Shown here piece after piece: positions 7,019-15,590 of a stretch of 64,000 bases of DNA (position 1 is its first letter; each line of letters opens with the position of its first letter). The notes beneath the pieces were generated by a model that saw nothing but the letters and a program-made list of their open reading frames with translations, was not told the origin of the DNA and searched no databases. The position numbers and the translations under genes are program-made. The stretch lies in the NCBI RefSeq assembly GCF_003612555.1, contig NZ_RAZF01000007.1:99104-163103 (forward strand), in the 5' to 3' direction. This DNA comes from Acutalibacter sp. 1XD8-33. Its GTDB lineage: Bacteria > Bacillota > Clostridia > Oscillospirales > Acutalibacteraceae.

Positions 7019-9316
7019 ATGGAAAGAGCAGATTTGAAAGCACAGTTGGCGGAGGTGGCGGAGCGCATCCGCACCATGCGGGAGATCACCGGACTCTCCG
7101 AGGAGGAGATGGCAAAGTGCACGGGGGTGAGCCCGGAGGAATACGCCCGGTGCGAGGCCGGAGAGCAGGACTTCAGCTTCACCTTCATCTATAAGTGCGC
7201 CAAGCGCTTCGGCGTGGACCCCACCGACCTGATCCGGGGCGTGAGTCCCACCCTGTCCAGCTATACCATCGTGCGCCACGGGGACGGCCTGCCCATCACC
7301 CGCCGCCACGGCTTCAAATACCTGAATCTGGCGCCGCTATTCAAGAATAAGACCGCCGAGCCTTTCTTCGTCACCATGCCCTACTCCGAGGCCGAGCAGC
7401 ACGTGGCTATCAAGCTGGCCTCCCACGCGGGCCAGGAGTTCGACATCGTGGTGAGGGGATCCATGAAGGCCCAGATCGGCTCCCACATTGAGGTGCTCAA
7501 CGAGGGGGACTCCATCTACTACAACTCCGGCACCCCTCACGGCATGATCGCCACCGGCGGCCAGGACTGCCAGCTCTACGCCATGGTCATGAAGGGAACA
7601 GAGGATAAGCCCGCCGAGCCGGACAAATTCCAGACCCTCATCGACCGCAAGCTGGCCCGCCGGCACCGGGAGAACGTCTCCAACCCCTTTGTGGAGACCA
7701 CGCTGGACGAAAACGGCATCCTCTCTGAGATCCGCTTTAAAAACGAGGACAATTTCAACTTCGCCTTTGACATCGTGGACGAGATCGCCCGCCGCACCCC
7801 GGAGAAGCTGGCCATGCTCCATGTGGATCGGAACAAGGTGGAGCGCCGGTTCACCTTCTCGGACATCAGCCGCCTGAGCAACCAGACCGCAAACTACCTG
7901 GAATCCCTGGGCATCCGCCGGGGGGACCGGGTGCTGGTGGTGCTCAAGCGCCACTACCAGTTCTGGTACGTGATCACTGCCCTGCACAAGATAGGCGCGG
8001 TGATCATCCCCGCCACCAACCAGCTGATGGAGCACGACTTCGATTACCGCTTTCAGGCCGCAGGGGTCAAGGCCATCCTGTGCACCAGCGACGGCCAGAC
8101 CGCCGACGAGGCCGACCGGGCCGCCCGGAACTGCCCCGGCGTGGAGATCAAGATCATGGTGGGGGAAAACAGGCTGGGTTGGAGAGATTTTGACAAGGAG
8201 ATGGCCGCTTTCCCGGATGAGTATGAGAGGAAGCCCGACTCCCCCTGCGGGGACGACCTGATGCTCATGTATTTCACCTCGGGCACCACGGGCTATCCCA
8301 AGATCGCGGAGCACAGCTACAAATACGCCCTGGGCCACTATATCACCGCCCGGTACTGGCACAACGTGAACCCTGACGGCCTGCACTTCACCATCTCGGA
8401 CACAGGCTGGGGCAAGGCCATGTGGGGCAAATACTACGGCCAATGGATGTGCGAAGCCGCCATCTTCACCTACGACTTCGACCGGTTCGACGCCCACGAC
8501 ATCCTCCCCATGTTCGCCAAGTACCACATCACCACCTTCTGCGCCCCGCCCACTATGTACCGGTTCTTCATCAAGGAGGACCTGTCCAAGTATGACCTTT
8601 CCGGCATCGAGTATTCCACCACCGCCGGAGAGGCTCTGAACCCGGAGGTCTACGAGCAGTGGAAGCGGGCCACGGGCCTGATGCTCATGGAGGGCTTCGG
8701 CCAGACGGAGACCACCTGCGTGATCTACAACCCCGTGGGGTCCATCCCCAAGACCGGCTCCATGGGCGTGCCCAGCCCCCTGTATGATGTGGACCTGGTC
8801 CTGCCGGACGGTTCCCCAGCTCCCGTGGGCGAGACCGGCGAGATCGTCATCCGTACGGACAACCGGGTTCCCTGCGGGCTCTTCCGGGGCTACTACCAGA
8901 ACGAGGAGCAGACCAAGGAGTCCTGGCACGACGGCATGTACCACACCGGCGACACCGCCTGGAGGGACGAGGATGGCTATTTCTGGTATGTGGGCCGCAC
9001 GGACGACGTGATCAAGTCCAGCGGCTACCGCATCGGGCCCTTTGAGATCGAGAGCGTGATTATGGAGCTGCCCTATGTGCTGGAGTGCGCCGTCACCGCC
9101 GCGCCGGACCCTATCCGGGGGCAGGTGGTCAAGGCCACCATTGTGCTGACCAGGGGCACTGAAGGCACTGACCAGCTGAAAAAGGAGATCCAGACCTACG
9201 TGAAGAAGCACACCGCACCCTATAAATATCCCCGGATTGTGGAGTTCCGGGAGGACCTGCCCAAGACCATCAGCGGCAAGATCCGGCGGGTGCAGATCAG
9301 AGAGGAGGACAAATAA
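7019..9316 (+). CDS. HTH-cupin-AMP-binding acyl-CoA ligase fusion
   Basis: This 765-residue protein joins three domains. Residues about 10-70 are an XRE helix-turn-helix (RTMREITGLSEEEMAKCTG). Residues about 110-195 are a cupin (EFDIVVRGSMKAQIG, GDSIYYNSGTPHG). From about 230 to the end is an adenylate-forming enzyme: YFTSGTTGYPK binds the phosphates, TGDTAWRDEDGY and GRTDDVIKSSGYR form the hinge, and the C-terminal KTISGKIRR holds the catalytic lysine. The ligase activates a carboxylic acid to its CoA thioester, with the substrate unknown (acetate, propionate or aromatic acids are possible). The start has AAGGGGGAAAG upstream. The HTH and cupin suggest it also binds DNA and senses a ligand. 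A GNAT gene overlaps its stop. Confidence 0.9.
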   Translation: MERADLKAQLAEVAERIRTMREITGLSEEEMAKCTGVSPEEYARCEAGEQDFSFTFIYKCAKRFGVDPTDLIRGVSPTLSSYTIVRHGDGLPITRRHGFKYLNLAPLFKNKTAEPFFVTMPYSEAEQHVAIKLASHAGQEFDIVVRGSMKAQIGSHIEVLNEGDSIYYNSGTPHGMIATGGQDCQLYAMVMKGTEDKPAEPDKFQTLIDRKLARRHRENVSNPFVETTLDENGILSEIRFKNEDNFNFAFDIVDEIARRTPEKLAMLHVDRNKVERRFTFSDISRLSNQTANYLESLGIRRGDRVLVVLKRHYQFWYVITALHKIGAVIIPATNQLMEHDFDYRFQAAGVKAILCTSDGQTADEADRAARNCPGVEIKIMVGENRLGWRDFDKEMAAFPDEYERKPDSPCGDDLMLMYFTSGTTGYPKIAEHSYKYALGHYITARYWHNVNPDGLHFTISDTGWGKAMWGKYYGQWMCEAAIFTYDFDRFDAHDILPMFAKYHITTFCAPPTMYRFFIKEDLSKYDLSGIEYSTTAGEALNPEVYEQWKRATGLMLMEGFGQTETTCVIYNPVGSIPKTGSMGVPSPLYDVDLVLPDGSPAPVGETGEIVIRTDNRVPCGLFRGYYQNEEQTKESWHDGMYHTGDTAWRDEDGYFWYVGRTDDVIKSSGYRIGPFEIESVIMELPYVLECAVTAAPDPIRGQVVKATIVLTRGTEGTDQLKKEIQTYVKKHTAPYKYPRIVEFREDLPKTISGKIRRVQIREEDK

Positions 9317-9876
9317 TGCGCACAAGAGAAGTGGAATTCACCCTGAAGGACGGCAGGAAGGCCCTGCTCCGGAATCCCCGGAATGAGGATATCCCCGGCC
9401 TGCTGGAATATCTGGTGCAGTCAGCCGGCGAGACGGAATTCATCGTGCGCAGCCCCGAAGAGTGTGGTAAGTATACCCCTGAGAGAGAGGCCAAGTGGAT
9501 TGAGAGTATGAACGCCTCGGAGAACGCCGCCACGCTGGTCTGTGAGGTGGAGGGCAGAATCGCCGGGAACTGCGAGGTCACAAGAAGTGCCGCCCTGATA
9601 ACCCGGCACCGGGCTGCCATCGGCATTGCCCTCTTGAAGGAGTTCTGGGGCCAGGGGATCGGCACGGCCATGTTCCGGGAGATAGAGCACATCGCCAAGG
9701 GCTGGGATGATGTCTCCCAGCTGGAGCTGGAATTTGTGGAGGGCAACACCCGAGCCCGGGGGCTCTATGAGAAGATGGGCTTTCGCATAGTGGGCGTGCG
9801 GCCGGACGCGTTCCGCCTGAAGGACGGCACGCTGCATCATGAGTATATCATGATGAGAAAGTTATCCCAAGAGTAA
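9316..9876 (+). CDS. GNAT family N-acetyltransferase
   Basis: This 186-residue GNAT protein contains the acetyl-CoA binding motif in LLKEFWGQGIGTAMFREIEH and a C-terminal ARGLYEKMGFRIVG. Its ATG shares one base with the stop codon of the preceding ligase, so the two are co-translated. The acyl-CoA made by the ligase could be its donor, but no substrate can be read from sequence. Confidence 0.88.
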   Translation: MRTREVEFTLKDGRKALLRNPRNEDIPGLLEYLVQSAGETEFIVRSPEECGKYTPEREAKWIESMNASENAATLVCEVEGRIAGNCEVTRSAALITRHRAAIGIALLKEFWGQGIGTAMFREIEHIAKGWDDVSQLELEFVEGNTRARGLYEKMGFRIVGVRPDAFRLKDGTLHHEYIMMRKLSQE

Positions 9877-9957
9877 GAAACTTTTCAGAAACCCGCAAGC
9901 CATTCTTTCAAACCATGCGGTATCATGATCCCATAAAAAAGTCAGGAGTGATGCCCC

Positions 9958-10806
9958 ATGAAAAAGACAGCCCTGTTTTTTGCCCTCTGCCTGCTGGTAA
10001 TCCTGGCGGGCTGCGGCGGAAAGAAAGGCGCGGCGGAGTCCGGAGAAGCCGGAAGCCAAAGCCTCTATACCACGGTAGTGCAGTATAGCGGCGAGGACGA
10101 GAGCACGGAAAAGTACCTGGAGATTGCGGGGCGCAGCCAAAAACTCCTGCCCCTGCTGGAGAAGAATCTGGACGCGTTCGTGATGGACGCCTATAATTTC
10201 CAGGATGCGGACGGCGAGGGTACTCTCCTATATACTCTGAACGGCATGAATTACCCGGAGGAGATCGACCCCAATGGCTGTTCTGTGCGGATCGACCCGA
10301 ACTATCTGAAGGTAAACCCGATTGAATCTGCCGACGGCCGGCCCATTGAGGAGCAGCTCGTCATGGACGACTGCACGTTGAACCTGCTGGTGCCGGAGAA
10401 ATTCCGGGAGCAGGAGGCGGATATTCTGGAGGGCTACCGGAAACACTTTTACTTTGAGAAAGTGGAGGCGGAGAACAGCTATAACCAAGAGGCAGGGATC
10501 CAGGAGCGGCTGGACCTGTCTTTGGAGGATCTCTCCGTTCATATCATCTATGTGAAGAACGGCCAGGAATATTGCACCTTTCGAAAAGACTGCGCGGCGG
10601 ACACGGGGAACCGGATCTCAGACCCTGTCGCCCAGATATACACCGGCAATATTCACTGCAACTATGCCCACAGCCTGCTGTCCCAGTGGACCTATTTCTA
10701 TTGGGACGGAAACGCTTCTCAGGCTTTTGAGGCAATGAAGCCCTATGTGAAGCAGTGCGGGGCCTCGGAGAGCTTCCGGGCAGTTGACCTGGCGGGAGAA
10801 TTCTAG
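9958..10806 (+). CDS. lipoprotein of unknown function
   Basis: The protein has 282 residues and begins with a lipoprotein signal peptide (MKKTALFFALCLLVILAGCGG), with lipobox LAGC. It would therefore be anchored to the outer face of the membrane. The mature part is acidic and has no motif that I recognise. AGGAGTG precedes the ATG. It is a stand-alone gene between GNAT and the DUF308 protein. Confidence 0.8.
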   Translation: MKKTALFFALCLLVILAGCGGKKGAAESGEAGSQSLYTTVVQYSGEDESTEKYLEIAGRSQKLLPLLEKNLDAFVMDAYNFQDADGEGTLLYTLNGMNYPEEIDPNGCSVRIDPNYLKVNPIESADGRPIEEQLVMDDCTLNLLVPEKFREQEADILEGYRKHFYFEKVEAENSYNQEAGIQERLDLSLEDLSVHIIYVKNGQEYCTFRKDCAADTGNRISDPVAQIYTGNIHCNYAHSLLSQWTYFYWDGNASQAFEAMKPYVKQCGASESFRAVDLAGEF

Positions 10807-10967
10807 GTAATTCCCGCGTGGGGTGTTCATACGGGGTTTGGGGGCGGTTTTACCTGCCTCTGCGTTATTCCGTTATCTGCAACTCGAAAAGGCATCTTTT
10901 AAGTTAATTGGCTATATTCAGCCTGTGTGAACACGCGTTGGAAAAACTATTTGAAGGAGACGGTCTT

Positions 10968-11501
10968 ATGTTGAAAAGTATCCGCAACAGTCTGGTGCTC
11001 ACGTCAGTACTGTATACAGCTCTGGGCGTGGTTCTGATGCTTTTCCCCAGCTCTGCCCTGCGGTGGACCTGTACGCTCATTGGGGTAGTGACGCTGGGGT
11101 ACGGCGTTGTCCGGGCCGTGGGCTATTGGAAGGACGGGGGCGGCTATGCCCAGCGCTTTGATCTGTTTCTGGGGGTGGCGCTGGGCCTGTTGGGAATCTT
11201 TCTGCTGGTAACGCCTCAGGTACTGGCCTCCCTGATTCCCATCGCTCTGGGCGTCTATATTTTGGTAGACAGCGTTTCCGCCATCAAAAAAGCCCTGGAC
11301 ATGAAGGCCCTGGGCTTCCCCAAATGGCAGATCTCCCTGGCGGCGGCCGTTATTTTGGCGGCCTTCGGCCTGGTGATGGTCCTGCGTCCCTTTGCTACCC
11401 TGGAAACTTTGGTAGTATTCATTGGGCTTGGCTTTGTATTTGACGGAGTCTATACCCTGGCCAACACCATCGCCGCTGACCATCTGTATAAGGACCTATA
11501 G
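10968..11501 (+). CDS. DUF308/HdeD-like membrane protein
   Basis: This 177-residue, highly hydrophobic protein has about six membrane segments arranged as repeated GxxLLxxP-type hairpins (GVVLMLFPSSALRW, GIFLLVTPQVLASLIP). That pattern is typical of the HdeD/DUF308 family, whose function is unknown outside enterobacterial acid resistance. The ATG at 10968 is chosen because AAGGAG lies 8 bases upstream; an earlier in-frame ATG has no site. Its stop TAG lies inside the end of the repeat element at 11497. Confidence 0.8.
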   Translation: MLKSIRNSLVLTSVLYTALGVVLMLFPSSALRWTCTLIGVVTLGYGVVRAVGYWKDGGGYAQRFDLFLGVALGLLGIFLLVTPQVLASLIPIALGVYILVDSVSAIKKALDMKALGFPKWQISLAAAVILAAFGLVMVLRPFATLETLVVFIGLGFVFDGVYTLANTIAADHLYKDL

Positions 11502-11618
11502 TTAACGCAGTTCAAATGGGGTATCCTACCTCTTTTGAACCAGGCGGGGAGGTCACGACCTCCTCAGCCGCCCAGCTTGAAAATCGGTATATACCGATTT
11601 TTAAGTGCGTTTACTATA
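11497..11618. mobile_element. MITE-like structured element, copy 1
   Basis: Terminal inverted repeats TATAGTTAACGC (11497-11508) and GCGTTTACTATA (11607-11618) bound 122 bp. Inside are three successive hairpins: TTCAAA...TTTGAA, a central AGGCGG...CCGCC with GGAGGTCACGACCTCC, and TTGAAAATCGGTATATACCG with its complement. The left end supplies the stop codon of the DUF308 gene. Three further copies occur at 33269, 36941 and 48014. There is no coding capacity, so it would depend on a transposase encoded elsewhere. Confidence 0.8.
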
Positions 11619-11651
11619 TAACCGGCGGACCGGGATGCCGCTTCCGGTGGA

Positions 11652-12026
11652 TCAGCCTTCTGATGGCTTCTTTTTCCGGTGGAACACTTCCCGCAGTCCT
11701 ACCGCCAGGATGAATGCCCCAAAGCACCGGCGCAGCAGGCTGGTATCCATCCCCGCCGCCGCTAGCGAAGCTGCGATGCATACCGGGACTCCCCCAAGGG
11801 AACACCATAAAACGGCTTGAGTTTCCATCAGGCCGTTTTTTATATGGCCCCAAATCGCGGGCAGAGCGCAGCTGATAAAGTACAGGAGATTCGTTCCCCC
11901 CGCCTGAAGCTGTTCTATGCCCTGAACCGCCGTCAGCCAGAGAAGCAGCAGGCTGCCGCCGCCTATTCCAAACCCGGACAGAATGCCGGTCAGAAATCCT
12001 ATGCCGGAACTCCAGATCCACTCCAT
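11652..12026 (-). CDS. TauE/SafE-type membrane protein, half-size (second)
   Basis: This 124-residue protein has about four membrane segments. Its GIGFLTGILSGFGIGGGSLLLLW motif is the conserved glycine-rich start of the TauE/SafE sulfite/organic-anion exporter repeat. A GAGGAGGGGGAAG site precedes the ATG. It starts 12 bp after the stop of a similar half-size protein. Full-length members have two such repeats in one chain of about 250 residues, so the two genes probably form one transporter. Confidence 0.8.
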   Translation of the reverse strand: MEWIWSSGIGFLTGILSGFGIGGGSLLLLWLTAVQGIEQLQAGGTNLLYFISCALPAIWGHIKNGLMETQAVLWCSLGGVPVCIAASLAAAGMDTSLLRRCFGAFILAVGLREVFHRKKKPSEG

Positions 12027-12038
12027 GCTTCCCCCTCC

Positions 12039-12407
12039 TCACGCAAAAAACAGCGCTCGAACTCCGCCATACAGGATGAGCAGGCCAAACCCCCTGCGCA
12101 GCCAGTCTACCGGCACCTTTTGAAAGACACGCCCCGAAACCAGGCCTCCCAGGAAGCCCCCCAGCAGGTAGGGCCAGGCGGCGGAAAGGTCCACGGCGCC
12201 TTTCCACCAGTACACTGCCGCGGACACAGCCGATAAGGGCAGAATCACTCCCACGGAGGTGGCGAAGGCCTTTCGCTGGGGGAGCTTTGTCCACTGAGCC
12301 AGCAAAGGAGCCAGGAACATTCCGCCCCCAGCGCCGAACAGCCCGTTGGCAAGCCCTGCCAGCGCTCCTGCGACCGAATACTTCCATTTCTGCTTTCTAC
12401 CCTGCAT
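12039..12407 (-). CDS. TauE/SafE-type membrane protein, half-size (first)
   Basis: This 122-residue protein carries the other TauE/SafE repeat (GALAGLANGLFGAGGGMFLAP). The start at 12407 is chosen for GGGAGG upstream; an in-frame ATG eight codons earlier has no site. It pairs with the following half-size gene, and together they equal the usual single-chain exporter. The substrate (sulfite, sulfoacetate or another organic anion) is unknown. Confidence 0.8.
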   Translation of the reverse strand: MQGRKQKWKYSVAGALAGLANGLFGAGGGMFLAPLLAQWTKLPQRKAFATSVGVILPLSAVSAAVYWWKGAVDLSAAWPYLLGGFLGGLVSGRVFQKVPVDWLRRGFGLLILYGGVRALFFA

Positions 12408-12571
12408 GGTATCCTCCCTGTCTGATATCATTAAGCAAGAAGCTCTTTTGATCTATTTCAGCCGTGTTACAGATAGCTTTCCTCTCTTTCAAGAGAAAAT
12501 GCGTATTTTTCTCAGACAGGAAGAAATACTATGAAAACACGTCAAAACTATTGGGAAAGAGGGATTCCAAA

Positions 12572-14212
12572 TTGAAAAGCAGCCGCAAAGGAAATCTGTC
12601 AAGAGCCAAAAACCGGGCCTATCTGCTCATGTTTTTGTTGCTGATTCTCATGGGCGTGGCGGGACACTCTCTGGCAAATGTCTCCGGCGACGCGGAGTAT
12701 GTGGCGGCGGCTGGACAGCAGAGCCTTTACCAGCTGGACATTGCCAAATCCCGGGGCACCATCTATGACTGCGCGCTGCGCCCCTTAACCGGCGGTTCCC
12801 ACAGCTGGGTTGCCGCCGTGGCCCCCACCATTGAGGCCATAGGCGCGCTGGAAACCGCCACCGGCGGAAAGCACCGGGACCGCCTGGCGCTGGCTTTGGA
12901 AAACGGAAAACCCTTTTTCCTTGCCCTGGACCGGCCAGTGGAGCATGACTGCATTGATATGTTTCTGGTAGCGGACCGGTATGGGGAGGAACAGCCGGCC
13001 CCCCATGTGGTTGGATATCTGGACAGCCAGGGCCGGGGCGCGTCGGGAATTGAGCTGGCCATGGACGACGCCTTGGACCGCAGCCAAGGACAGCTTTCCG
13101 TCTATTATCAGGTGGATGCCTTGGGCCGAGCCATTGCCGGAGCTAAGCGTATGGTGGCAGACTCCATGAAGGAGACAGCTGGAGGCGTAGTGGCCGCCAT
13201 CGATCTGGACATCCAACAGATCGTGGAAGAGGTTTCCCAGACTCTTGGCCAGGGAGCTGTAGTGGTAACGGAGGTTCCCAATTGCGAAATCCGGGCGCTG
13301 GCCAGCCTGCCGGACTTTCAGCCCGACCGTATTGGCGAAGCCGCCCAGCGAAAGGACTCTCCTCTGGTAAACAGAGCCTTTCAGGCCTATGCGCCTGGAT
13401 CGGTGTTTAAGCTGGTCACCGCTGCGGTGGAGCTGGAAAGCGGACAAGAATTGAAGTCCTTTGACTGCACCGGTTCCCTTAACGCCGGCGGAATGCTTTT
13501 CCAGTGTTTTGACGGCACTGCTCATGGCCAGGTGGATTTGAAAGGTGCCATTGAAAAATCCTGCAACTGCTATTTTATCAGCGCGGCCCGAGCCATTGGA
13601 AGCCAGCCGATCCTGAACATGGCGTATAATCTAGGGCTGGGGGTAGAACAGGAATTTGGTCGGGGACTGTTTACCGCTTCTGGCACTCTGCCGCAGGGGG
13701 AGTCTCTCACCAACTTCAGAGCCCTGGCAAATTTCTCTTTTGGTCAGGGGGATGTTACCGCTTCTCCTCTGCAACTGTGCGCCATGATGAACGCCATCGC
13801 CTCTGACGGAGTTTACCGCTCGCCCAAGCTCATTGCGGGCCTGGTGGACGGCGAGGGCTCCCTCACCCCCCACCGTCCGGTCACCGATGTGACGCTCCAG
13901 GCCATGAGCCAAAAAACCGCCCGGCGGCTGCAAGACTGTCTTATTAACGCGGCGGAGAACGGCACGGGAGCAAGGGGCGCGCCGGAAAACTGCGTCAGCG
14001 GCATCAAGACCGGAACCGCTCAGACAGGCCGCTACGAAAACAGTCAGGAACTGTCCCATTTCTGGTACTGCGGATTTCTCAGCGATGGCTCCGGTCCCCG
14101 GTATTGTATTACCGTGCTGAAGGAGTCGGCGCTGGAAAGCGGGGATACTGCCAGGATCTTCCGGGAGATTGGGGAGCGGATCGCGGGGCTGAAGTTCGCC
14201 CCGGAAGCATAG
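12572..14212 (+). CDS. class B penicillin-binding protein (transpeptidase)
   Basis: This is a peptidoglycan transpeptidase with one N-terminal membrane segment (AYLLMFLLLILMGVAGHSLA). The catalytic motifs are SxxK in YAPGSVFKLVTAA, SxN in EKSCNCYF and KTG in GIKTGTAQTG. It resembles the PBP2/SpoVD/FtsI family but at 546 residues is short. The TTG at 12572 is chosen because AAAGAGGGA lies upstream and the following basic stretch and membrane segment make a normal N-terminus; an in-frame GTG at 12464 is an alternative. It faces away from the exporter pair and stands beside a cluster of XRE regulators. Confidence 0.85.
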   Translation: MKSSRKGNLSRAKNRAYLLMFLLLILMGVAGHSLANVSGDAEYVAAAGQQSLYQLDIAKSRGTIYDCALRPLTGGSHSWVAAVAPTIEAIGALETATGGKHRDRLALALENGKPFFLALDRPVEHDCIDMFLVADRYGEEQPAPHVVGYLDSQGRGASGIELAMDDALDRSQGQLSVYYQVDALGRAIAGAKRMVADSMKETAGGVVAAIDLDIQQIVEEVSQTLGQGAVVVTEVPNCEIRALASLPDFQPDRIGEAAQRKDSPLVNRAFQAYAPGSVFKLVTAAVELESGQELKSFDCTGSLNAGGMLFQCFDGTAHGQVDLKGAIEKSCNCYFISAARAIGSQPILNMAYNLGLGVEQEFGRGLFTASGTLPQGESLTNFRALANFSFGQGDVTASPLQLCAMMNAIASDGVYRSPKLIAGLVDGEGSLTPHRPVTDVTLQAMSQKTARRLQDCLINAAENGTGARGAPENCVSGIKTGTAQTGRYENSQELSHFWYCGFLSDGSGPRYCITVLKESALESGDTARIFREIGERIAGLKFAPEA

Positions 14213-14235
14213 CCTGAAAAAAGCGGCGGGCCCTC

Positions 14236-14469
14236 TTAGCGTTCCGTTTCTCCAAACCACTCCGGATAGATAAAAACATCTGCGGAAACCCCGTAAAATT
14301 CCGCCAACTTTCGGATCGCCGCCAGCCCCGGCAGACTTTTTCCTGTTTCGTAATATGAATAGGCGGGCCTGCTGATGCCCAGCACTTTGGCGACCTCCTC
14401 CTGGGAGAGGCCACGATTTACCCGCAGCAGACGCAATATCCGACTTATCTCTCTGGATTCTTTTTCCAC
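14236..14469 (-). CDS. small XRE-family regulator A
   Basis: This 77-residue helix-turn-helix protein carries the XRE signature RGLSQEEVAKVLGISRPAYS. It starts at GTG with GAGGTGG upstream. It is transcribed away from two further XRE-like genes, so the 100-bp gap to 14572 is a divergent promoter region. It has no ligand domain. Confidence 0.85.
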   Translation of the reverse strand: MEKESREISRILRLLRVNRGLSQEEVAKVLGISRPAYSYYETGKSLPGLAAIRKLAEFYGVSADVFIYPEWFGETER

Positions 14470-14571
14470 TTATACCACCTCAGTTGTAGTATACCATTAA
14501 TCTTGCCGATGGTCCATCTACAAGGACTATTTCTGTCCTATGGATTGCTACAATCGCTATGGGTGATCCAG

Positions 14572-14811
14572 ATGAAATTGAATCAGGCGGTAAGCCAGCG
14601 GCTCACAGAACTGCTGGTCCAGAGGAACATGACCCAATACCAGCTTTTCCTGCGCAGCGGCGTGCCAAAATCCACCATCAACAATATCGTCCACTGCGCC
14701 TATGACTCCATCAAGCTGAGAATTCTCCATGAATTGTGCCAGGGGCTGGGAATCGGGCTGGAGGCGTTCTTCGCCTCCCCTTTGTTTCAGGAGGACAACC
14801 TGGAGCCATAG
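14572..14811 (+). CDS. small XRE-family regulator B
   Basis: This 79-residue protein is essentially one Cro/XRE helix-turn-helix (NMTQYQLFLRSGVPKSTINN). The ATG at 14572 fits the usual family length; an upstream in-frame ATG would add 23 residues unlike the family. It is the second of three tandem or divergent small regulators and is followed 44 bp later by a third. Confidence 0.75.
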   Translation: MKLNQAVSQRLTELLVQRNMTQYQLFLRSGVPKSTINNIVHCAYDSIKLRILHELCQGLGIGLEAFFASPLFQEDNLEP

Positions 14812-14855
14812 GGGGTATTCCCTAGAATTCCACTGGAATATGCGGGGTGGTTCCA

Positions 14856-15146
14856 ATGATCGACTACAGTCCGCTCTGGGAAACCATGAAAAGCCGCGGC
14901 GTAACCCAGTACCGGCTTCTGCGGGAGGGGATTGACAACAAAACCCTGGATTCCCTGAAAAAGGGGAAGAATATCACGCTGCTCACCCTGGAAAAGCTCT
15001 GCGCCATCCTCCAGTGCACACCCAACGATGTGGTCCGGTTTGTGGAGGACGCTTCGGCTTCTGGCACACCGCGCGGCTGGCTTGCTCCGGTTTCCAGGGG
15101 ACTTTTTTCTCAGTTGCAAAAGAGTTCATCTCGTTATACGAGATGA
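14856..15146 (+). CDS. small XRE-family regulator C with repeat-derived tail
   Basis: The first about 68 residues (MIDYSPLWETMKSRGVTQYR, DSLKKGKNITLLTLEKLC) form a Cro-type helix-turn-helix domain that normally ends near VVRFVE. The remaining tail from about 15060 is encoded by the dispersed intergenic repeat, and the stop TGA lies in the 3' arm of a repeat hairpin. The gene probably lost its own stop when the repeat arrived. The domain itself appears intact. Confidence 0.75.
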   Translation: MIDYSPLWETMKSRGVTQYRLLREGIDNKTLDSLKKGKNITLLTLEKLCAILQCTPNDVVRFVEDASASGTPRGWLAPVSRGLFSQLQKSSSRYTR

Positions 15147-15580
15147 ACTCTCCGTCCCCTCTTGCAAGAGTTTTGCTTCGCAAAACTCGGATAGTTAATC
15201 GAGCGAAGCGAGCATTAACTATTATTCACACCCGCAAAAATACGCTTCTCAGGAGTTAAGGTCGAGGGCAAGACCTTGGGGACGTTGGTCTCGCCTGCCG
15301 GCTCGGTCGGTTCGCAGCGTGGTCTGCAATACTTGGCTTTGCCAAGTATCCGGCAGAACGCTCACCCCCAATCCCCTGCGAGCTTTTGAAGAAAGCTAAG
15401 ACTTCGCAGAGCGAAGTCTGCAAAACTCTTACGGCTGTTAGGTTAGCTCGACAAAAATACGTTAATTGTCTGCGACGAACGTAGTGAGGAAGCAGGGTAA
15501 AAGTTTCGCCCACCTTTTCAAAGGTGGCGGGAGTGTGAGGGCAGAGCCCTCACGACCTTGCTGGGGGCAAAAAACGCGCG
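15060..15580. repeat. composite dispersed intergenic repeat, copy 2
   Basis: This stretch shares long blocks with 35480-35720. Both carry a 12-bp hairpin (here GAGTTCATCTCG at 15122-15133 with CGAGATGAACTC at 15139-15150), then CAAAACTCGGATAGTTAA, GAGCGAAGCGAG, and TATTATTCACACC. Its right part (TCGGTCGGTTCGCAGCG, CTTGGCTTTGCCAAG) matches 25590-25680. No gene is supported. Confidence 0.75.
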
Positions 15581-15590
15581 GCCGGGCCTA

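Noticed and set aside
7337..9325. 662-codon reverse frame antisense to the acyl-CoA ligase
   Set aside because: It is a shadow of GC-rich codon bias: low-complexity Val/Gly/His-rich translation, no motif, and the forward frame has clear enzyme motifs.
15125..15230. Possible CRISPR-like repeat cluster in the intergenic repeats
   Set aside because: Repeats are palindromic modules of different kinds, without regular spacing or unique spacers, and no cas genes are near.
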